Positions 44,654 through 53,852 of a DNA stretch of 64,000 bases are shown here, one piece after another. Source of the DNA: NVTR01 sp036480115 (GTDB lineage: Bacteria; Pseudomonadota; Alphaproteobacteria; Rhodobacterales; Rhodobacteraceae); assembly GCA_965224795.1 (NCBI GenBank), contig CBDDAE010000002.1, positions 248,001 to 312,000 on the forward strand, in the 5' to 3' direction. A program made the position numbers and the translations under genes. The notes under the pieces are model-generated. The model saw nothing but the letters and a program-made list of their open reading frames with translations, made no database searches and had not been told where the DNA came from. Positions within the stretch are counted from its first letter, which is position 1. Each line of letters begins with the position of its first letter.

Positions 44654-45589
44654 ATGGAAAAAGCCCCGTTTTTCAATGATGTGGCCGAAGGGCCGGCCAA
44701 TGGTGCGGCCTTTTGGATCAAAGCCTGCGATGGCGTGCGCTTGCGCGTGGCCTACTGGCCCGGCGGTGATAAGGGCACGATACTGCTTTACCCCGGCCGC
44801 ACGGAATTCATCGAAAAATACGGGCGTACTGCGATGGAATTAACCGGGCTTGGCTACCATGTGCTGGCCATTGACTGGCGCGGTCAGGGGCTAGCTGATC
44901 GGATGCTGGACGACCCCCAGCTTGGTCATGTTGGAAAATTCAGCGACTATCAGCTAGATGTCGCGGCTATGATGTCTGCGGCGGATGACCTGAAATGCCC
45001 CCGCCCCCGGTTTTTGATGGCCCATTCCATGGGCGGCTGCATAGCCCTGCGCGCCCTGCACGAAGGCCTGCCGGTGAAAGCCGTGGCATTCAGCGCGCCC
45101 ATGTGGGGCATGTCGGTGGCACCTGCCCTGCGCCCCATTGCCCGCCCGCTTGTACACACCATGGCTAAGTTGGGCCGCGGTACCGCACGTGCGCCCGGAA
45201 CTGACGCCGAGACCTACCTGAAAAACGCGCCGTTTGAGGACAATTTACTAACATCGGATGCAGACATGTACGCTTACATGAAACGCCAGTCCGACGCCCA
45301 CCCGGAAATGACCCTAAGCGGGCCGACAATAAACTGGGTTCAGCAGTCTTTTGCCGAAACCGCAGCGCTGCAAGGAATGTCGCCGCCCAACTATCCGGCC
45401 ATCGCATTTATCGGCAGTAATGAGCGTATTGTAGATTCAAACATAACGCTGGATTTGATGACCCGCTGGAAACGTGGCGACATCGAAACCGTGCCAGGGG
45501 CAGAGCACGAAATTATCATGGAAAAACCGAAAACCCGCGCGGCGTTCTTTGCCGCCGCGGATGCGCTGTTCTTTAACAATTCCAGATAA
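44654..45589 (+). CDS. Alpha/beta hydrolase, lysophospholipase-like
   Basis: A 311-residue cytoplasmic hydrolase: oxyanion region 'ILLYPGRTEFIEKYG', nucleophile elbow 'MAHSMGGCIALRAL' (Ser), acid 'ERIVDSN', and His in 'PGAEHEIIMEKP'. It matches the PldB-type lysophospholipase/monoacylglycerol lipase group. Its substrate is not defined by the sequence. Confidence 0.88.
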   Translation: MEKAPFFNDVAEGPANGAAFWIKACDGVRLRVAYWPGGDKGTILLYPGRTEFIEKYGRTAMELTGLGYHVLAIDWRGQGLADRMLDDPQLGHVGKFSDYQLDVAAMMSAADDLKCPRPRFLMAHSMGGCIALRALHEGLPVKAVAFSAPMWGMSVAPALRPIARPLVHTMAKLGRGTARAPGTDAETYLKNAPFEDNLLTSDADMYAYMKRQSDAHPEMTLSGPTINWVQQSFAETAALQGMSPPNYPAIAFIGSNERIVDSNITLDLMTRWKRGDIETVPGAEHEIIMEKPKTRAAFFAAADALFFNNSR

Positions 45590-45683
45590 TTTGGGTCGCC
45601 CGGACTGCGTCACGGCCTGGTAGTTAGATACTTTTTCACCCTTTCAATGACTTAATGCCGCCACAAGGATCGGTTTGTTCCCT

Positions 45684-45710
45684 GTTCTATATCGAGAATA
45701 ATTATAGAAC
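45684..45710. promoter_or_regulatory. Inverted repeat before the lipoprotein gene
   Basis: GTTCTATA (45684-45691) and TATAGAAC (45703-45710) are perfect arms with an 11-base spacer, ending 12 bases before the TTG start at 45723. It could be an operator or a 5' leader hairpin that affects access to the ribosome site. Confidence 0.5.
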
Positions 45711-45722
45711 GGAGACCCTATC

Positions 45723-46055
45723 TTGAAACATTTCGCATTTATTGCTGCTACAGCAGTATTCCTTGGCGGTTGCATGGATACAAGCACCGGCAGCTCGGCC
45801 AACCGCCTGGTACAAATTGGCAATACTACTGGTGTCACAATGACCCGGTTTTATGCTTCCAATACTTCGCGCAGCAGCTGGGAAGAAGATATTTTGGGTG
45901 CGGATGTTTTGGGCAGTGGTCGCTCAGTCAATGTTGATATTGACGATGGTTCGGGTGCCTGCATGTTCGATTTCAAAGCCGTATTTGCCGATGGTGACGT
46001 GGTTGTCCAAAACGACTTTAATGTTTGCACACGGTCAAACTGGACTGTGGGCTAG
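45723..46055 (+). CDS. Small lipoprotein, hypothetical
   Basis: A 110-residue protein with lipobox LGGC (Cys at 17) after a hydrophobic stretch (FAFIAATAVF), so it should be anchored to a membrane by lipid. The rest is beta-rich, with two cysteines late ('GACMFDFKAVF', 'FNVCTRSNW') that may pair. Start is TTG with GGAG 8 bases before. No family recognised beyond similar small lipoproteins of the group. Confidence 0.75.
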   Translation: MKHFAFIAATAVFLGGCMDTSTGSSANRLVQIGNTTGVTMTRFYASNTSRSSWEEDILGADVLGSGRSVNVDIDDGSGACMFDFKAVFADGDVVVQNDFNVCTRSNWTVG

Positions 46056-46095
46056 GGCTAAAAAGACGGGCTGGTCTCGCAACCGGTCCGTTACA

Positions 46096-46863
46096 CTAGT
46101 CGTCCAACTGGCGGATGCCTGCAGCTGCCGCTTGGGCCCCGGTTGCTATCCAGTCCTGCTCTGACGCAATAAACAGCACATTCATTCCAAACTTTTGCCA
46201 CTCGGCAGCTTTTTCTACTGTTGAAACAAAGGTGACAAAGCCCTTGCCATGGGCCCGTGTCGCGGCACCAACGGATTCAAAGGCGGCCATAAGTTCCGGC
46301 GACGTCATATCTGTTTTACCGTAGGCAATCGACAGGTCGGCAGGGCCAACGAACAGCGCATCAATGCCATCAACCGCCGCGATTTCATCTGCCGCGTCCA
46401 CGCCTTCCGGTTCCTCAATCTGCGCCAACACAACGGTTTCACGTTTGGATTGTTCCAGAATTTCAGCGAAGTTTTGTGACCGGTAGCCGGCCCAACGCGT
46501 GCCGCCATTAAAACCCCGCCCACCATGGCCAAAATGCGCCGCTTTCACTACACGCCGGGCCATATCTGCGTCCGTCACATGGGGCACAACAACTCCAACC
46601 GCCCCTGCATCCATCGCCTGCAATATCACCGCTGGTTCTTCAGACACCACTCGCACAAGTGCCGGAAAACCCAGCGCCCTTGCCACTGCCATACAGGCAT
46701 CCAGCCGGGCCGCATCAAACGGCGCGTGTTCGGCGTCAAAACAAATGAAATCCAACCCGGTGCGGGCCAGAATTTCCACAATTTCCGGGGCGGGCGTACG
46801 CAGGAACGTCCCCACCAGCCGGTCACCTGCCAGTATCCGCGTTTTCAATCCACTGGTTTTCAT
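46096..46863 (-). CDS. HpcH/HpaI-family aldolase
   Basis: A 255-residue class II (metal-dependent) pyruvate aldolase: 'FICFDAEHAPFDAARLDACM', 'VGVVVPHVTDADMARRVV', 'VLAQIEEPEGVDAADEIAAVDGIDALFVGPADLS' with the metal-binding Glu and Asp. Members split 2-keto-3-deoxy sugars acids or 4-hydroxy-2-oxoheptanedioate. The ATG at 46863 has a G-rich ribosome site; in-frame ATGs upstream (to 46899) are less likely. Confidence 0.88.
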   Translation of the reverse strand: MKTSGLKTRILAGDRLVGTFLRTPAPEIVEILARTGLDFICFDAEHAPFDAARLDACMAVARALGFPALVRVVSEEPAVILQAMDAGAVGVVVPHVTDADMARRVVKAAHFGHGGRGFNGGTRWAGYRSQNFAEILEQSKRETVVLAQIEEPEGVDAADEIAAVDGIDALFVGPADLSIAYGKTDMTSPELMAAFESVGAATRAHGKGFVTFVSTVEKAAEWQKFGMNVLFIASEQDWIATGAQAAAAGIRQLDD

Positions 46864-46978
46864 CATTTCCCCCATATTTCGCCTTATCCGCTTTGCCATC
46901 CCAAGAAGTTACCCCCACCGGGTTGAACACCCCGGCCCACTGGGCATATGTCCAGACAACACATTCATGAGGTACCCA

Positions 46979-48802
46979 ATGCCACGCAAGCTGCCAACCC
47001 CCGTCTTTGATGCCAACGCCATCGGTTCAAACGAACTGGGTCCCCTGCCCGACTGGGATCTCAGCGATCTTTACAGCGGCACCGACGCCCCCAAACTGGC
47101 CCGCGATCTGAAATGGCTGGAAAGCGCCTGCGCCAGTTTCGCGGCTGATTATCAGGGAAAATTGGGCAATCTGGATGCTGCAGGTATGCTGGAATGCGTG
47201 CAGCGGGATGAAAAAATATCCGGCATTGCCGGGCGCGTCATGTCGTTTGCTGGGCTGCGCTATTACCAGAATACAACCGACGCGGATCGTGGGAAATTCA
47301 TGTCTGATTGTCAGGATCAGATCACCCGGTTTTCAACCCCACTGGTGTTCTTTTCGCTTGAGATGAACCGGCTGGATGAGGACCATCTGAACAGCCTTCT
47401 GGCCAGCAATCCCGACCTGAACCGTTACAAGCCTGCTTTTGACCGGATGCGCGCCATGCGCCCCTACCAACTGTCGGATGAACTGGAAAAATTCCTGCAT
47501 GATCAGTCGGTTGTTGGTGCCTCTGCCTGGAATAAACTGTTTGATGAAACTATCGCCGGGCTTGAATTTTGCCTTGATGGCGACAGTATGAACCTTGAAA
47601 GCATCCTGAATTTCCTAAGCGAACCTGACCGCGCCAAACGCGAAGCCGCCAGCCGCGAACTGGCACGGGTTTTCGGGCAAAACGTCAAACTGTTTGCCCG
47701 TGTGCACAACACACTGGCCAAGGAAAAAGCCATTGAAGATGCGTGGCGCAAAATGCCCACACCGCAAGCCGACCGCCATCTGGCCAACCACGTGGAACCC
47801 GAAGTGGTTGAGGCCCTGCGCAACGCTGTCGTCAAAGCCTACCCCAAGCTTAGCCACCGGTATTATGAGCTGAAACGCAAATGGATGGGTCTTGAGATTA
47901 TGGAGGTCTGGGATCGCAACGCGCCCCTGCCGATGGAAGATACGTCAACCGTAGAATGGGACGCGGCGCGGGCCACGGTGCTGGAAGCTTACGCTGATTT
48001 CTCGCCTGAAATGGCGGCCATAGCTGAGCCGTTTTTTGACAAGGGCTGGATCGACGCGGGCGTAAAACCCGGCAAGGCACCGGGCGCTTTTGCCCATCCC
48101 ACCGTCACTGACGTGCACCCCTATGTGATGCTGAATTACCTTGGAAAACCCCGCGATGTCATGACCTTAGCCCATGAGCTAGGCCACGGCGTACATCAGG
48201 TATTGGCTGCTGATCAGGGCGAATGGCTGGCCGACACGCCGCTAACCCTGGCCGAAACCGCATCTGTTTTCGGGGAAATGCTGACATTTCGCAAATTGCT
48301 GGCAGCGGCCAAAACCCCGGCGCAGCGAAAGGTGCTGCTGGCCAATAAGGTCGAAGACATGATCAACACCGTGGTGCGCCAGATCGCGTTTTACGATTTT
48401 GAATGCAAACTGCACGCGGCCCGCGCCGAGGGTGAATTGACACCGGACGACATCAACGCCCTCTGGATGTCCATCCAGGGCGAAAGCCTGGGGCCCGCAT
48501 TTCAATTCATGGACGGCTACGAAACCTTCTGGGCCTACATCCCGCATTTCGTGCATTCACCGTTCTACGTCTATGCCTATGCCTTTGGCGACGGGCTCGT
48601 GAATGCGCTTTATGCGGTTTATGAGGAAGGCGACCCTGACTTTCAGGACAAGTATTTTGAAATGTTAAAGGCTGGTGGATCAAAGCATCATAAAGAACTG
48701 CTGGCCCCTTTTGGGCTGGATGCATCTGACCCTAAATTCTGGGACAAGGGCCTAAGCATGATTTCCGGCATGATTGATGAATTGGAAGCGATGGAGGGGT
48801 AA
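46979..48802 (+). CDS. pepF: Oligoendopeptidase F (M3 family)
   Basis: A 607-residue zinc peptidase with catalytic HELGHGVH and the third ligand in 'ETASVFGE'. Start ATG at 46979 has GAGG at the correct distance; the open frame extending to 46499 is the shadow of the aldolase. It cleaves medium-length peptides in the cytoplasm, which goes with the oligopeptide uptake genes elsewhere in the window. Confidence 0.94.
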   Translation: MPRKLPTPVFDANAIGSNELGPLPDWDLSDLYSGTDAPKLARDLKWLESACASFAADYQGKLGNLDAAGMLECVQRDEKISGIAGRVMSFAGLRYYQNTTDADRGKFMSDCQDQITRFSTPLVFFSLEMNRLDEDHLNSLLASNPDLNRYKPAFDRMRAMRPYQLSDELEKFLHDQSVVGASAWNKLFDETIAGLEFCLDGDSMNLESILNFLSEPDRAKREAASRELARVFGQNVKLFARVHNTLAKEKAIEDAWRKMPTPQADRHLANHVEPEVVEALRNAVVKAYPKLSHRYYELKRKWMGLEIMEVWDRNAPLPMEDTSTVEWDAARATVLEAYADFSPEMAAIAEPFFDKGWIDAGVKPGKAPGAFAHPTVTDVHPYVMLNYLGKPRDVMTLAHELGHGVHQVLAADQGEWLADTPLTLAETASVFGEMLTFRKLLAAAKTPAQRKVLLANKVEDMINTVVRQIAFYDFECKLHAARAEGELTPDDINALWMSIQGESLGPAFQFMDGYETFWAYIPHFVHSPFYVYAYAFGDGLVNALYAVYEEGDPDFQDKYFEMLKAGGSKHHKELLAPFGLDASDPKFWDKGLSMISGMIDELEAMEG

Positions 48803-48806
48803 TTTC

Positions 48807-49286
48807 TTGAATACTTTTGCAAAAGTCTTTGTGTTGAGCGCAGTTATGTTGGGTTTGGCAACGCCAGGCCTCACGGCTGAAGGTGTATCAATTCTTGGGA
48901 CGTGGAATTGCATCGACACCCGGAACGGCGGTGAAATGCGCGCCAATGTCCAAATTCGCAAAAATCGGATATTTAATGCACGAATGTACATCTCTATGGC
49001 CCTGGATGAATTGCATATTTCGGCAATTGCTGACTACAAATCACGTTGGCGACTGGATGGAAATAACTGGTATGAAACACCAATCAACGTGCGTATTCTG
49101 AAGTTTGAAGTAAATGGCATCGACCAGCGAGGAAGTACCCCGGCCCATGCGCTTCGGGACGATCTGATGCGCCCGCAATCGGGCCCTGACGAAATCCGTC
49201 TAACTTCTTTAACAACCCTAGAATTTTTGCATGACGGTGAAGTTACAGTTTGCCAACGGGACTCCGACACGTCCAAAAACAGTTAG
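48807..49286 (+). CDS. Secreted hypothetical protein
   Basis: A 159-residue protein, starting at a TTG at 48807 behind GGAGGGG, 4 bases after the pepF stop. It has a signal peptide (MNTFAKVFVLSAVMLGLATPGLTA) and cysteines in 'GTWNCIDTRNGG' and 'EVTVCQRDS' that may form a disulfide; the body is beta-rich. The ribosome site is inside the end of pepF, so the two are coupled. Function unknown. Confidence 0.7.
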   Translation: MNTFAKVFVLSAVMLGLATPGLTAEGVSILGTWNCIDTRNGGEMRANVQIRKNRIFNARMYISMALDELHISAIADYKSRWRLDGNNWYETPINVRILKFEVNGIDQRGSTPAHALRDDLMRPQSGPDEIRLTSLTTLEFLHDGEVTVCQRDSDTSKNS

Positions 49287-49301
49287 CCACCGGAGAGTAA
49301 T

Positions 49302-50477
49302 ATGCGCATCCTTAAAAGACTATTCTTGGGTCTAATCGCCCTTGTTATCACTGGGTTGCTGATCTTTTTCCTATTTGTTCCATCCTACGCGGAAAAGGGC
49401 CGCAACAGCGTCGCTACCCATGATCCCTACCCTGTTTCAGACAAGGCACAAAGCCTGCATGACAGCCTGACCATTGGGGATTGGCATGCCGATAGTTTGC
49501 TGTGGAACCGCGATCTGGGGCAGCGCGCAACACGGGGTCATGTGGATATTCCACGTCTTGTCGCAGGCAATGTTGCCCTGCAGGTTTTTACCACCGTCAC
49601 CAAAAGCCCCAAGGGTTTAAATTATGACCAAAATGACGCGAATGCCTTTGATAACATAACACTTTTAGCCGTTGGCCAGCTATGGCCGCCGCGCACATGG
49701 GGCAGCCTGCTGGAACGTGCCTTGTTTCAAGCCGACAAGCTAAGCCAGCTTGAAAAGGCAATTCCTGACGGGCTTCGAATAATCAGAACCCGCAGTGATT
49801 TAGAGGCTGTGTTGACGCAGCGCGCCGCCGGTCACCGTATTGTGGGTGGCTTGCTTGGCATAGAAGGCGCACACCCGCTGGAAGGCAAAATCGAAAATCT
49901 GGATAAATTGCAATTGGCCGGATTTCGGGTAATTGCGTTGCAGCATTTCTTTGACAATGAACTGGGGGGCACCCTGCACAGCAATGCTGAAAACGGGTTG
50001 ACCGAATTTGGCCGTCAGGTGGTGACCGAAGTTGCACGCCGCGGCATGGTTTTGGACATCGCCCATTCAAGTCAGGCCGTCGCCCGTGATGTGCTGACCA
50101 TCACCGATATTCCAATCATCGTCAGCCATACCGGGGTGTTTAGCCATTGCCAGACACGGCGAAACTATCCTGATGATCTGATGCAGAAAATTGCTGCCAC
50201 TGGCGGTGTTATAGGCATTGGGTTCTGGGCCGATGTAACCTGTGACGATAGCCCGGATGGTGTGGCGGCAACCATCAAGGCCGCCATATCGGTCGTCGGC
50301 GAAGATCACGTTTCGCTTGGCTCAGATTTTGACGGCTCTGTTGGTACTGCCTTTGATGCATCAGAAATGGCGGCGCTGTCTGATGCTTTACTTCGTGCGG
50401 GCCTAAGTGAAGGCCAAATTCGCAAGGTTATGGGTGAAAATATGGTCCGGGTATTGCGTGCAAGATTGCAGGACTAG
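49302..50477 (+). CDS. Membrane dipeptidase (M19 family)
   Basis: A 391-residue protein with an N-terminal membrane anchor (7-28), then the renal-dipeptidase-type zinc residues: 'DWHADSLLW', 'GIEGAHPLEG', 'DIAHSS', 'IVSHTG', and 'LGSDFDGSVG'. It would hydrolyse dipeptides, including unusual or D-residue ones, in the periplasm. It ends with a CTAG shared with the convergent oxidoreductase gene. Confidence 0.92.
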   Translation: MRILKRLFLGLIALVITGLLIFFLFVPSYAEKGRNSVATHDPYPVSDKAQSLHDSLTIGDWHADSLLWNRDLGQRATRGHVDIPRLVAGNVALQVFTTVTKSPKGLNYDQNDANAFDNITLLAVGQLWPPRTWGSLLERALFQADKLSQLEKAIPDGLRIIRTRSDLEAVLTQRAAGHRIVGGLLGIEGAHPLEGKIENLDKLQLAGFRVIALQHFFDNELGGTLHSNAENGLTEFGRQVVTEVARRGMVLDIAHSSQAVARDVLTITDIPIIVSHTGVFSHCQTRRNYPDDLMQKIAATGGVIGIGFWADVTCDDSPDGVAATIKAAISVVGEDHVSLGSDFDGSVGTAFDASEMAALSDALLRAGLSEGQIRKVMGENMVRVLRARLQD

Positions 50478-51442
50478 GGTGGATCAGCGGCGATAATTTG
50501 ATCGATCATTGCCTGATTTTCGCGGGAAAATTCCAGCGTGCAGGCGAAGGGTTCGCCCAGTGTTACGGATCTGTTGAATGCCTCAATCATCAACTGGTAC
50601 TGATTGGTTTCGCCGTAACGCTCAATCCGGCTAGAACCATCTTTAAGCCGGATTTCAAGCTGTCCATCAGCGTAACTATCCGGGTTGAACGGGGCCAAAA
50701 CCCGTATCCAGCCATTGGTGCCGTGAAACAGCATTTCTTGACGAAGCCCCATGCGCATTGAACAATAAAAATCCATGGTAAAACCGGGAAATGTAGCCAT
50801 GACATGCGCACTTAGATCAACCCCATCCAGCCAGTCTATATTTGCCCTTATGTCGGTTGGTTCAGCGCCCGTTGCGAAACGGGTTGTGACCACCGGATAA
50901 ACCCCGATATCGGGCAAGCCACCGCCGCCCTGGGAACTGTGGTTGCGAAAATTTGTTGGTTTATCGGCATTGTTGTAGGTGAAAACACCACTGACATGGG
51001 ACAGCGCGCCAATCTCACCGCTTTGCAATATTTTGCGTACGCGCGCCCATTGCGGGTGATGCACTACCATGAACGCTTCGGCCGCCAGCAATCCGGTTTT
51101 TTCGCGCTGCGCAATCAAACCGTCAATCTGACCGGCAGCCATGGCGATTGGTTTTTCGCAAAGCACATGCTTGCCTGCCGCTAGACAGGCAAGGGTCATG
51201 TCCACATGCATGTCATTTGGCAGTGGAATATAAATCGCATCAATATCAGGGTCAGCCAGCAGGGCTTCATAGCCTGTGTGAATTTTCAAACCTGGATATT
51301 GCCTGGTAAATGGGTCGGATTTTTCGGCAGAACGTGACGCCAACGCTGTTAACGTTCCCCCCGCTGCAACGTGGATTGCCGGGCAAAGCTGAGTTCGGGC
51401 GATTTTAGCTGCCCCCATCACGCCCCAACGAACAGTATTCAT
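50474..51442 (-). CDS. Gfo/Idh/MocA-family oxidoreductase
   Basis: A 322-residue NAD(P)-dependent enzyme: N-terminal Rossmann start 'WGVMGAAKIART', 'CEKPIAMAAGQI' (catalytic EKP) and a C-terminal GFO_IDH domain. The group includes D-xylose, dihydrodiol and scyllo-inositol dehydrogenases; the substrate is undetermined. ATG at 51442 follows GGGGGA; an ATG 12 bases upstream is the other option. Confidence 0.86.
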   Translation of the reverse strand: MNTVRWGVMGAAKIARTQLCPAIHVAAGGTLTALASRSAEKSDPFTRQYPGLKIHTGYEALLADPDIDAIYIPLPNDMHVDMTLACLAAGKHVLCEKPIAMAAGQIDGLIAQREKTGLLAAEAFMVVHHPQWARVRKILQSGEIGALSHVSGVFTYNNADKPTNFRNHSSQGGGGLPDIGVYPVVTTRFATGAEPTDIRANIDWLDGVDLSAHVMATFPGFTMDFYCSMRMGLRQEMLFHGTNGWIRVLAPFNPDSYADGQLEIRLKDGSSRIERYGETNQYQLMIEAFNRSVTLGEPFACTLEFSRENQAMIDQIIAADPP

Positions 51443-51521
51443 ATAATCCCCCAACTTGTACCAATAACGTTTAGGGAAAAATTCGCATGGATGCCAGAAG
51501 ATGCCGCAGTATTACGTAAAG

Positions 51522-51851
51522 CTATGCGCCCCACTTAGCCCAGGGAAACGGCTTTTCATCCGTGGTGCCGGCTTGAAAAAGGGCGACATCACGCAGCCAA
51601 TTGCCTATGTCGCGGCCAAAATCCATCAGAAGCGCATTTTTTTCCTTGTTGAATAGCATCCAAAGAAACTGAACCACGGCCACAACGCCCAGAATGGTTT
51701 CGGCAAGCGCAAACATGAGCGCAAGGATGACCATCATCAGCCCCCGCATCCAGATGCTTTCAGGCGATTCAGTACCTGACTTTGGCTCTTCCGGTTCTTC
51801 CAGATCGACCGGGTCAATCATCCGGTCAAATTCTTCGTTTGGTTTTACCAT
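51522..51851 (-). CDS. DUF4389-family membrane protein
   Basis: A 109-residue protein with an acidic N-terminus, two membrane segments around 'MRGLMMVILALMFALAETILGVVAVVQFLWMLF', and 'DFGRDIGNWLRDVALFQAGTTDEKPFPWAKW', a typical DUF4389 ending. It lies 46 bases after rpoH, same strand. Function unknown. Confidence 0.85.
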   Translation of the reverse strand: MVKPNEEFDRMIDPVDLEEPEEPKSGTESPESIWMRGLMMVILALMFALAETILGVVAVVQFLWMLFNKEKNALLMDFGRDIGNWLRDVALFQAGTTDEKPFPWAKWGA

Positions 51852-51897
51852 TGAATTTTCCTTTAGGACGGCAATGACAACCCGATACTAGACGGAT

Positions 51898-52794
51898 TTA
51901 TACCGATTCCAAAATACCCTTTTCCGCGGCCAGTTCCTGCATGCGCTTTTGTAGCTTCTCAAAAGCCCGCACTTCAATCTGGCGAATACGTTCGCGGCTA
52001 ACTTTATACACACCCGACAGGGTTTCCAACGTCAGAGGTTCTTCCTTTAGACGGCGTTGCATCAGGATGTCTTTTTCCCGCTCATTCAGCACATCCATGG
52101 CATCGTTAAGCATGTCATGGCGAATATCCATTTCATCCTTTTTTTCGTAATCCCCGGCCTGATCGGCGTTTTCGTCTTCCAGCCAGTCCTGCCATTGCGC
52201 AGTACCTTCACCCTCAGCGCCGATGGTGACGTTCAGTGATGCATCGCCACCAGACATGCGTCCGTTCATGGAAATAACTTCTTTTTCCGTCACCCCCAGA
52301 TCACTGGCAATGCGTTTTACGTTCTCCGGGCGCAGATCGCCGTCTTCAAAGGCACCAATACGGGCTTTGGCTTTGCGCAGGTTGAAAAACAGCTTTTTCT
52401 GCGCAGATGTCGTGCCCATCTTCACCAGTGACCAAGACCGCAGCACATATTCCTGAATAGACGCGCGGATCCACCACATGGCATAGGTGGCCAGACGAAA
52501 CCCCTTTTCGGGGTCAAACTTTTTGACCGCCTGCATCAGGCCAACATTAGCCTCTGATATCACCTCGGCCTGTGGCAACCCATAACCACGGTAACCCATG
52601 GCGATTTTGGCAGCCAGTCGCAGATGCGATGTCACCATCTGATGCGCTGCATCGGTGTCCTGATGATCCACCCAGCGTTTGGCCAGCATGTATTCCTGTT
52701 CCGGCTCAAGCATCGGAAACTTGCGGATATCCTGCATGTACCGATTTAACCCGCCCTCTGGTGACGGTGCCGGAAGATTTTTCAAATTGCTCAT
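51898..52794 (-). CDS. rpoH: RNA polymerase sigma-32 factor
   Basis: A 298-residue sigma factor: region 2 ('HLRLAAKIAMGYRGYGLPQAEVISEANVGLMQAVKKFDPEKGFRLATYAMWWIRASIQEYVL'), the RpoH box 'QKKLFFNLRKAKAR', and region 4 HTH ('ETLSGVYKVSRERIRQIEVRAFEKL'). It directs heat-shock transcription. Alphaproteobacteria often have two or more copies; others cannot be seen here. Confidence 0.96.
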   Translation of the reverse strand: MSNLKNLPAPSPEGGLNRYMQDIRKFPMLEPEQEYMLAKRWVDHQDTDAAHQMVTSHLRLAAKIAMGYRGYGLPQAEVISEANVGLMQAVKKFDPEKGFRLATYAMWWIRASIQEYVLRSWSLVKMGTTSAQKKLFFNLRKAKARIGAFEDGDLRPENVKRIASDLGVTEKEVISMNGRMSGGDASLNVTIGAEGEGTAQWQDWLEDENADQAGDYEKKDEMDIRHDMLNDAMDVLNEREKDILMQRRLKEEPLTLETLSGVYKVSRERIRQIEVRAFEKLQKRMQELAAEKGILESV

Positions 52795-52962
52795 GTTTCA
52801 TTGCCCCCTCTGTTGTAATGTATCAAGGCTTAACATTGATATAGGCAAGAATACCGCCCTGTTCAAGATGCCGCTACCGGGTTTTTGTTAATGGGTTGTG
52901 AATATTTCGGCTGTGCGGTTACAGCATGATTCAGATTGTCGGAAATACTTGCAGGATCAGGC

Positions 52963-53382
52963 TTAAGAAAAAAGCGCAAACACCAGAAAACCCAGCCCCA
53001 GCATCAGACATAGCGGTGAGAAATAGCGAAAATTCAAGCTGCGGAACGGCTGAGTTGAGCCATTGAAAACCGGCGGCACGACATAGGTAACGGCACCCCG
53101 GCCCAGAAACACCACGACCAGCACCCACAATGCGGCGCGGCTTAGAACATCTGGCAAAACCTGCATCAGATGCAGGCCGGGCATCAGCGCTGCGATAAAA
53201 ATCAGCACCGCTACACCATAGGTCAATCCGGCTGGTGGCATACGATCAAACGGGCTTCCGGCCACAGTTTTCACCAGATCAGCGACGTTTTTCGCCGGCC
53301 ACAATCCGCCCCAGCCCCAATAGAAATGCAGCAAAGAAATCGAGGCCAAAGTGAAAAATAAAATGCCAGCAAGCGCGGTCAT
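52963..53382 (-). CDS. DUF3995-like membrane protein
   Basis: A 139-residue protein with four hydrophobic segments, beginning 'GILFFTLASISLLHFYWGWGGLWPAKNVADLVKTVAG', a pattern like DUF3995. It starts directly after the next membrane protein (0 bases apart), so both are one unit, divergent from the TetR regulator and presumably under its control. Confidence 0.75.
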   Translation of the reverse strand: MTALAGILFFTLASISLLHFYWGWGGLWPAKNVADLVKTVAGSPFDRMPPAGLTYGVAVLIFIAALMPGLHLMQVLPDVLSRAALWVLVVVFLGRGAVTYVVPPVFNGSTQPFRSLNFRYFSPLCLMLGLGFLVFALFS

Positions 53383-53775
53383 TTATGCCAACCCTTTGTT
53401 GGTAGTGACACGCAAGCCAAGGGCTGCCAAAACGACCACCCCTAAAAAAGCTGTCCACTGGGGCAAATCGGTCAGGTTTCCAAGACGGGACATGCCATAG
53501 AATGCGAACAGGCCCGCAAAAGCAGCATATTGTGCCATCACCGCCCAAACGGCCGTTCGCATATCCAAGCGACTAATTGCGGCCATTAGCAACACAGCGC
53601 TGTTGATCAGCATCGAAAGTGTCGTGAAGTGCCAGATCGTTGAAAACCCAGCCTTAACGTGGTCGCTCAGATCACTTTCTAACAGCACCTGGTGAAATTC
53701 AGGTCCACCGCCAAAAACATGGGCAGGCACAATCAGCGCCGACAGTAATGATGCCGCAAGTAACCATTTATTCAT
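53383..53775 (-). CDS. Small membrane protein, unknown
   Basis: A 130-residue protein with a leading hydrophobic segment (LLAASLLSALIVPAHVFGGG), a soluble piece ('PEFHQVLLESDLSDHVKAGFSTIWHFTT'), and three more segments. No family recognised with confidence. It is the first gene of a two-gene unit whose start lies 14 bases from the nearer TetR palindrome. Confidence 0.7.
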   Translation of the reverse strand: MNKWLLAASLLSALIVPAHVFGGGPEFHQVLLESDLSDHVKAGFSTIWHFTTLSMLINSAVLLMAAISRLDMRTAVWAVMAQYAAFAGLFAFYGMSRLGNLTDLPQWTAFLGVVVLAALGLRVTTNKGLA

Positions 53776-53789
53776 TTTTCGCTCCTAAC

Positions 53790-53805
53790 CATACGCACCC
53801 GTATG
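53790..53805. promoter_or_regulatory. TetR operator candidate, first palindrome
   Basis: CATACG-CACC-CGTATG, a perfect 6-base dyad with a 4-base spacer, lies in the gap between the divergent membrane-protein and TetR genes. Its twin at 53829 has the same arms. Confidence 0.75.
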
Positions 53806-53828
53806 TAACGGCAGGCATTGTCCATGTC

Positions 53829-53844
53829 CATACGCTATCGTATG
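53829..53844. promoter_or_regulatory. TetR operator candidate, second palindrome
   Basis: CATACG-CTAT-CGTATG repeats the arms of the site at 53790, and its arms extend to 7 bases (CCATACG/CGTATGG). The centres are 39 bases apart. It ends only 8 bases before the TetR start, so binding should shut off that gene and, with the first site, the divergent one. Confidence 0.8.
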
Positions 53845-53852
53845 GTGCCCAA

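Noticed and set aside
46499..46978. N-terminal 160-residue extension of pepF
   Set aside because: It is the opposite-strand shadow of the aldolase gene; GAGG precedes the ATG at 46979.
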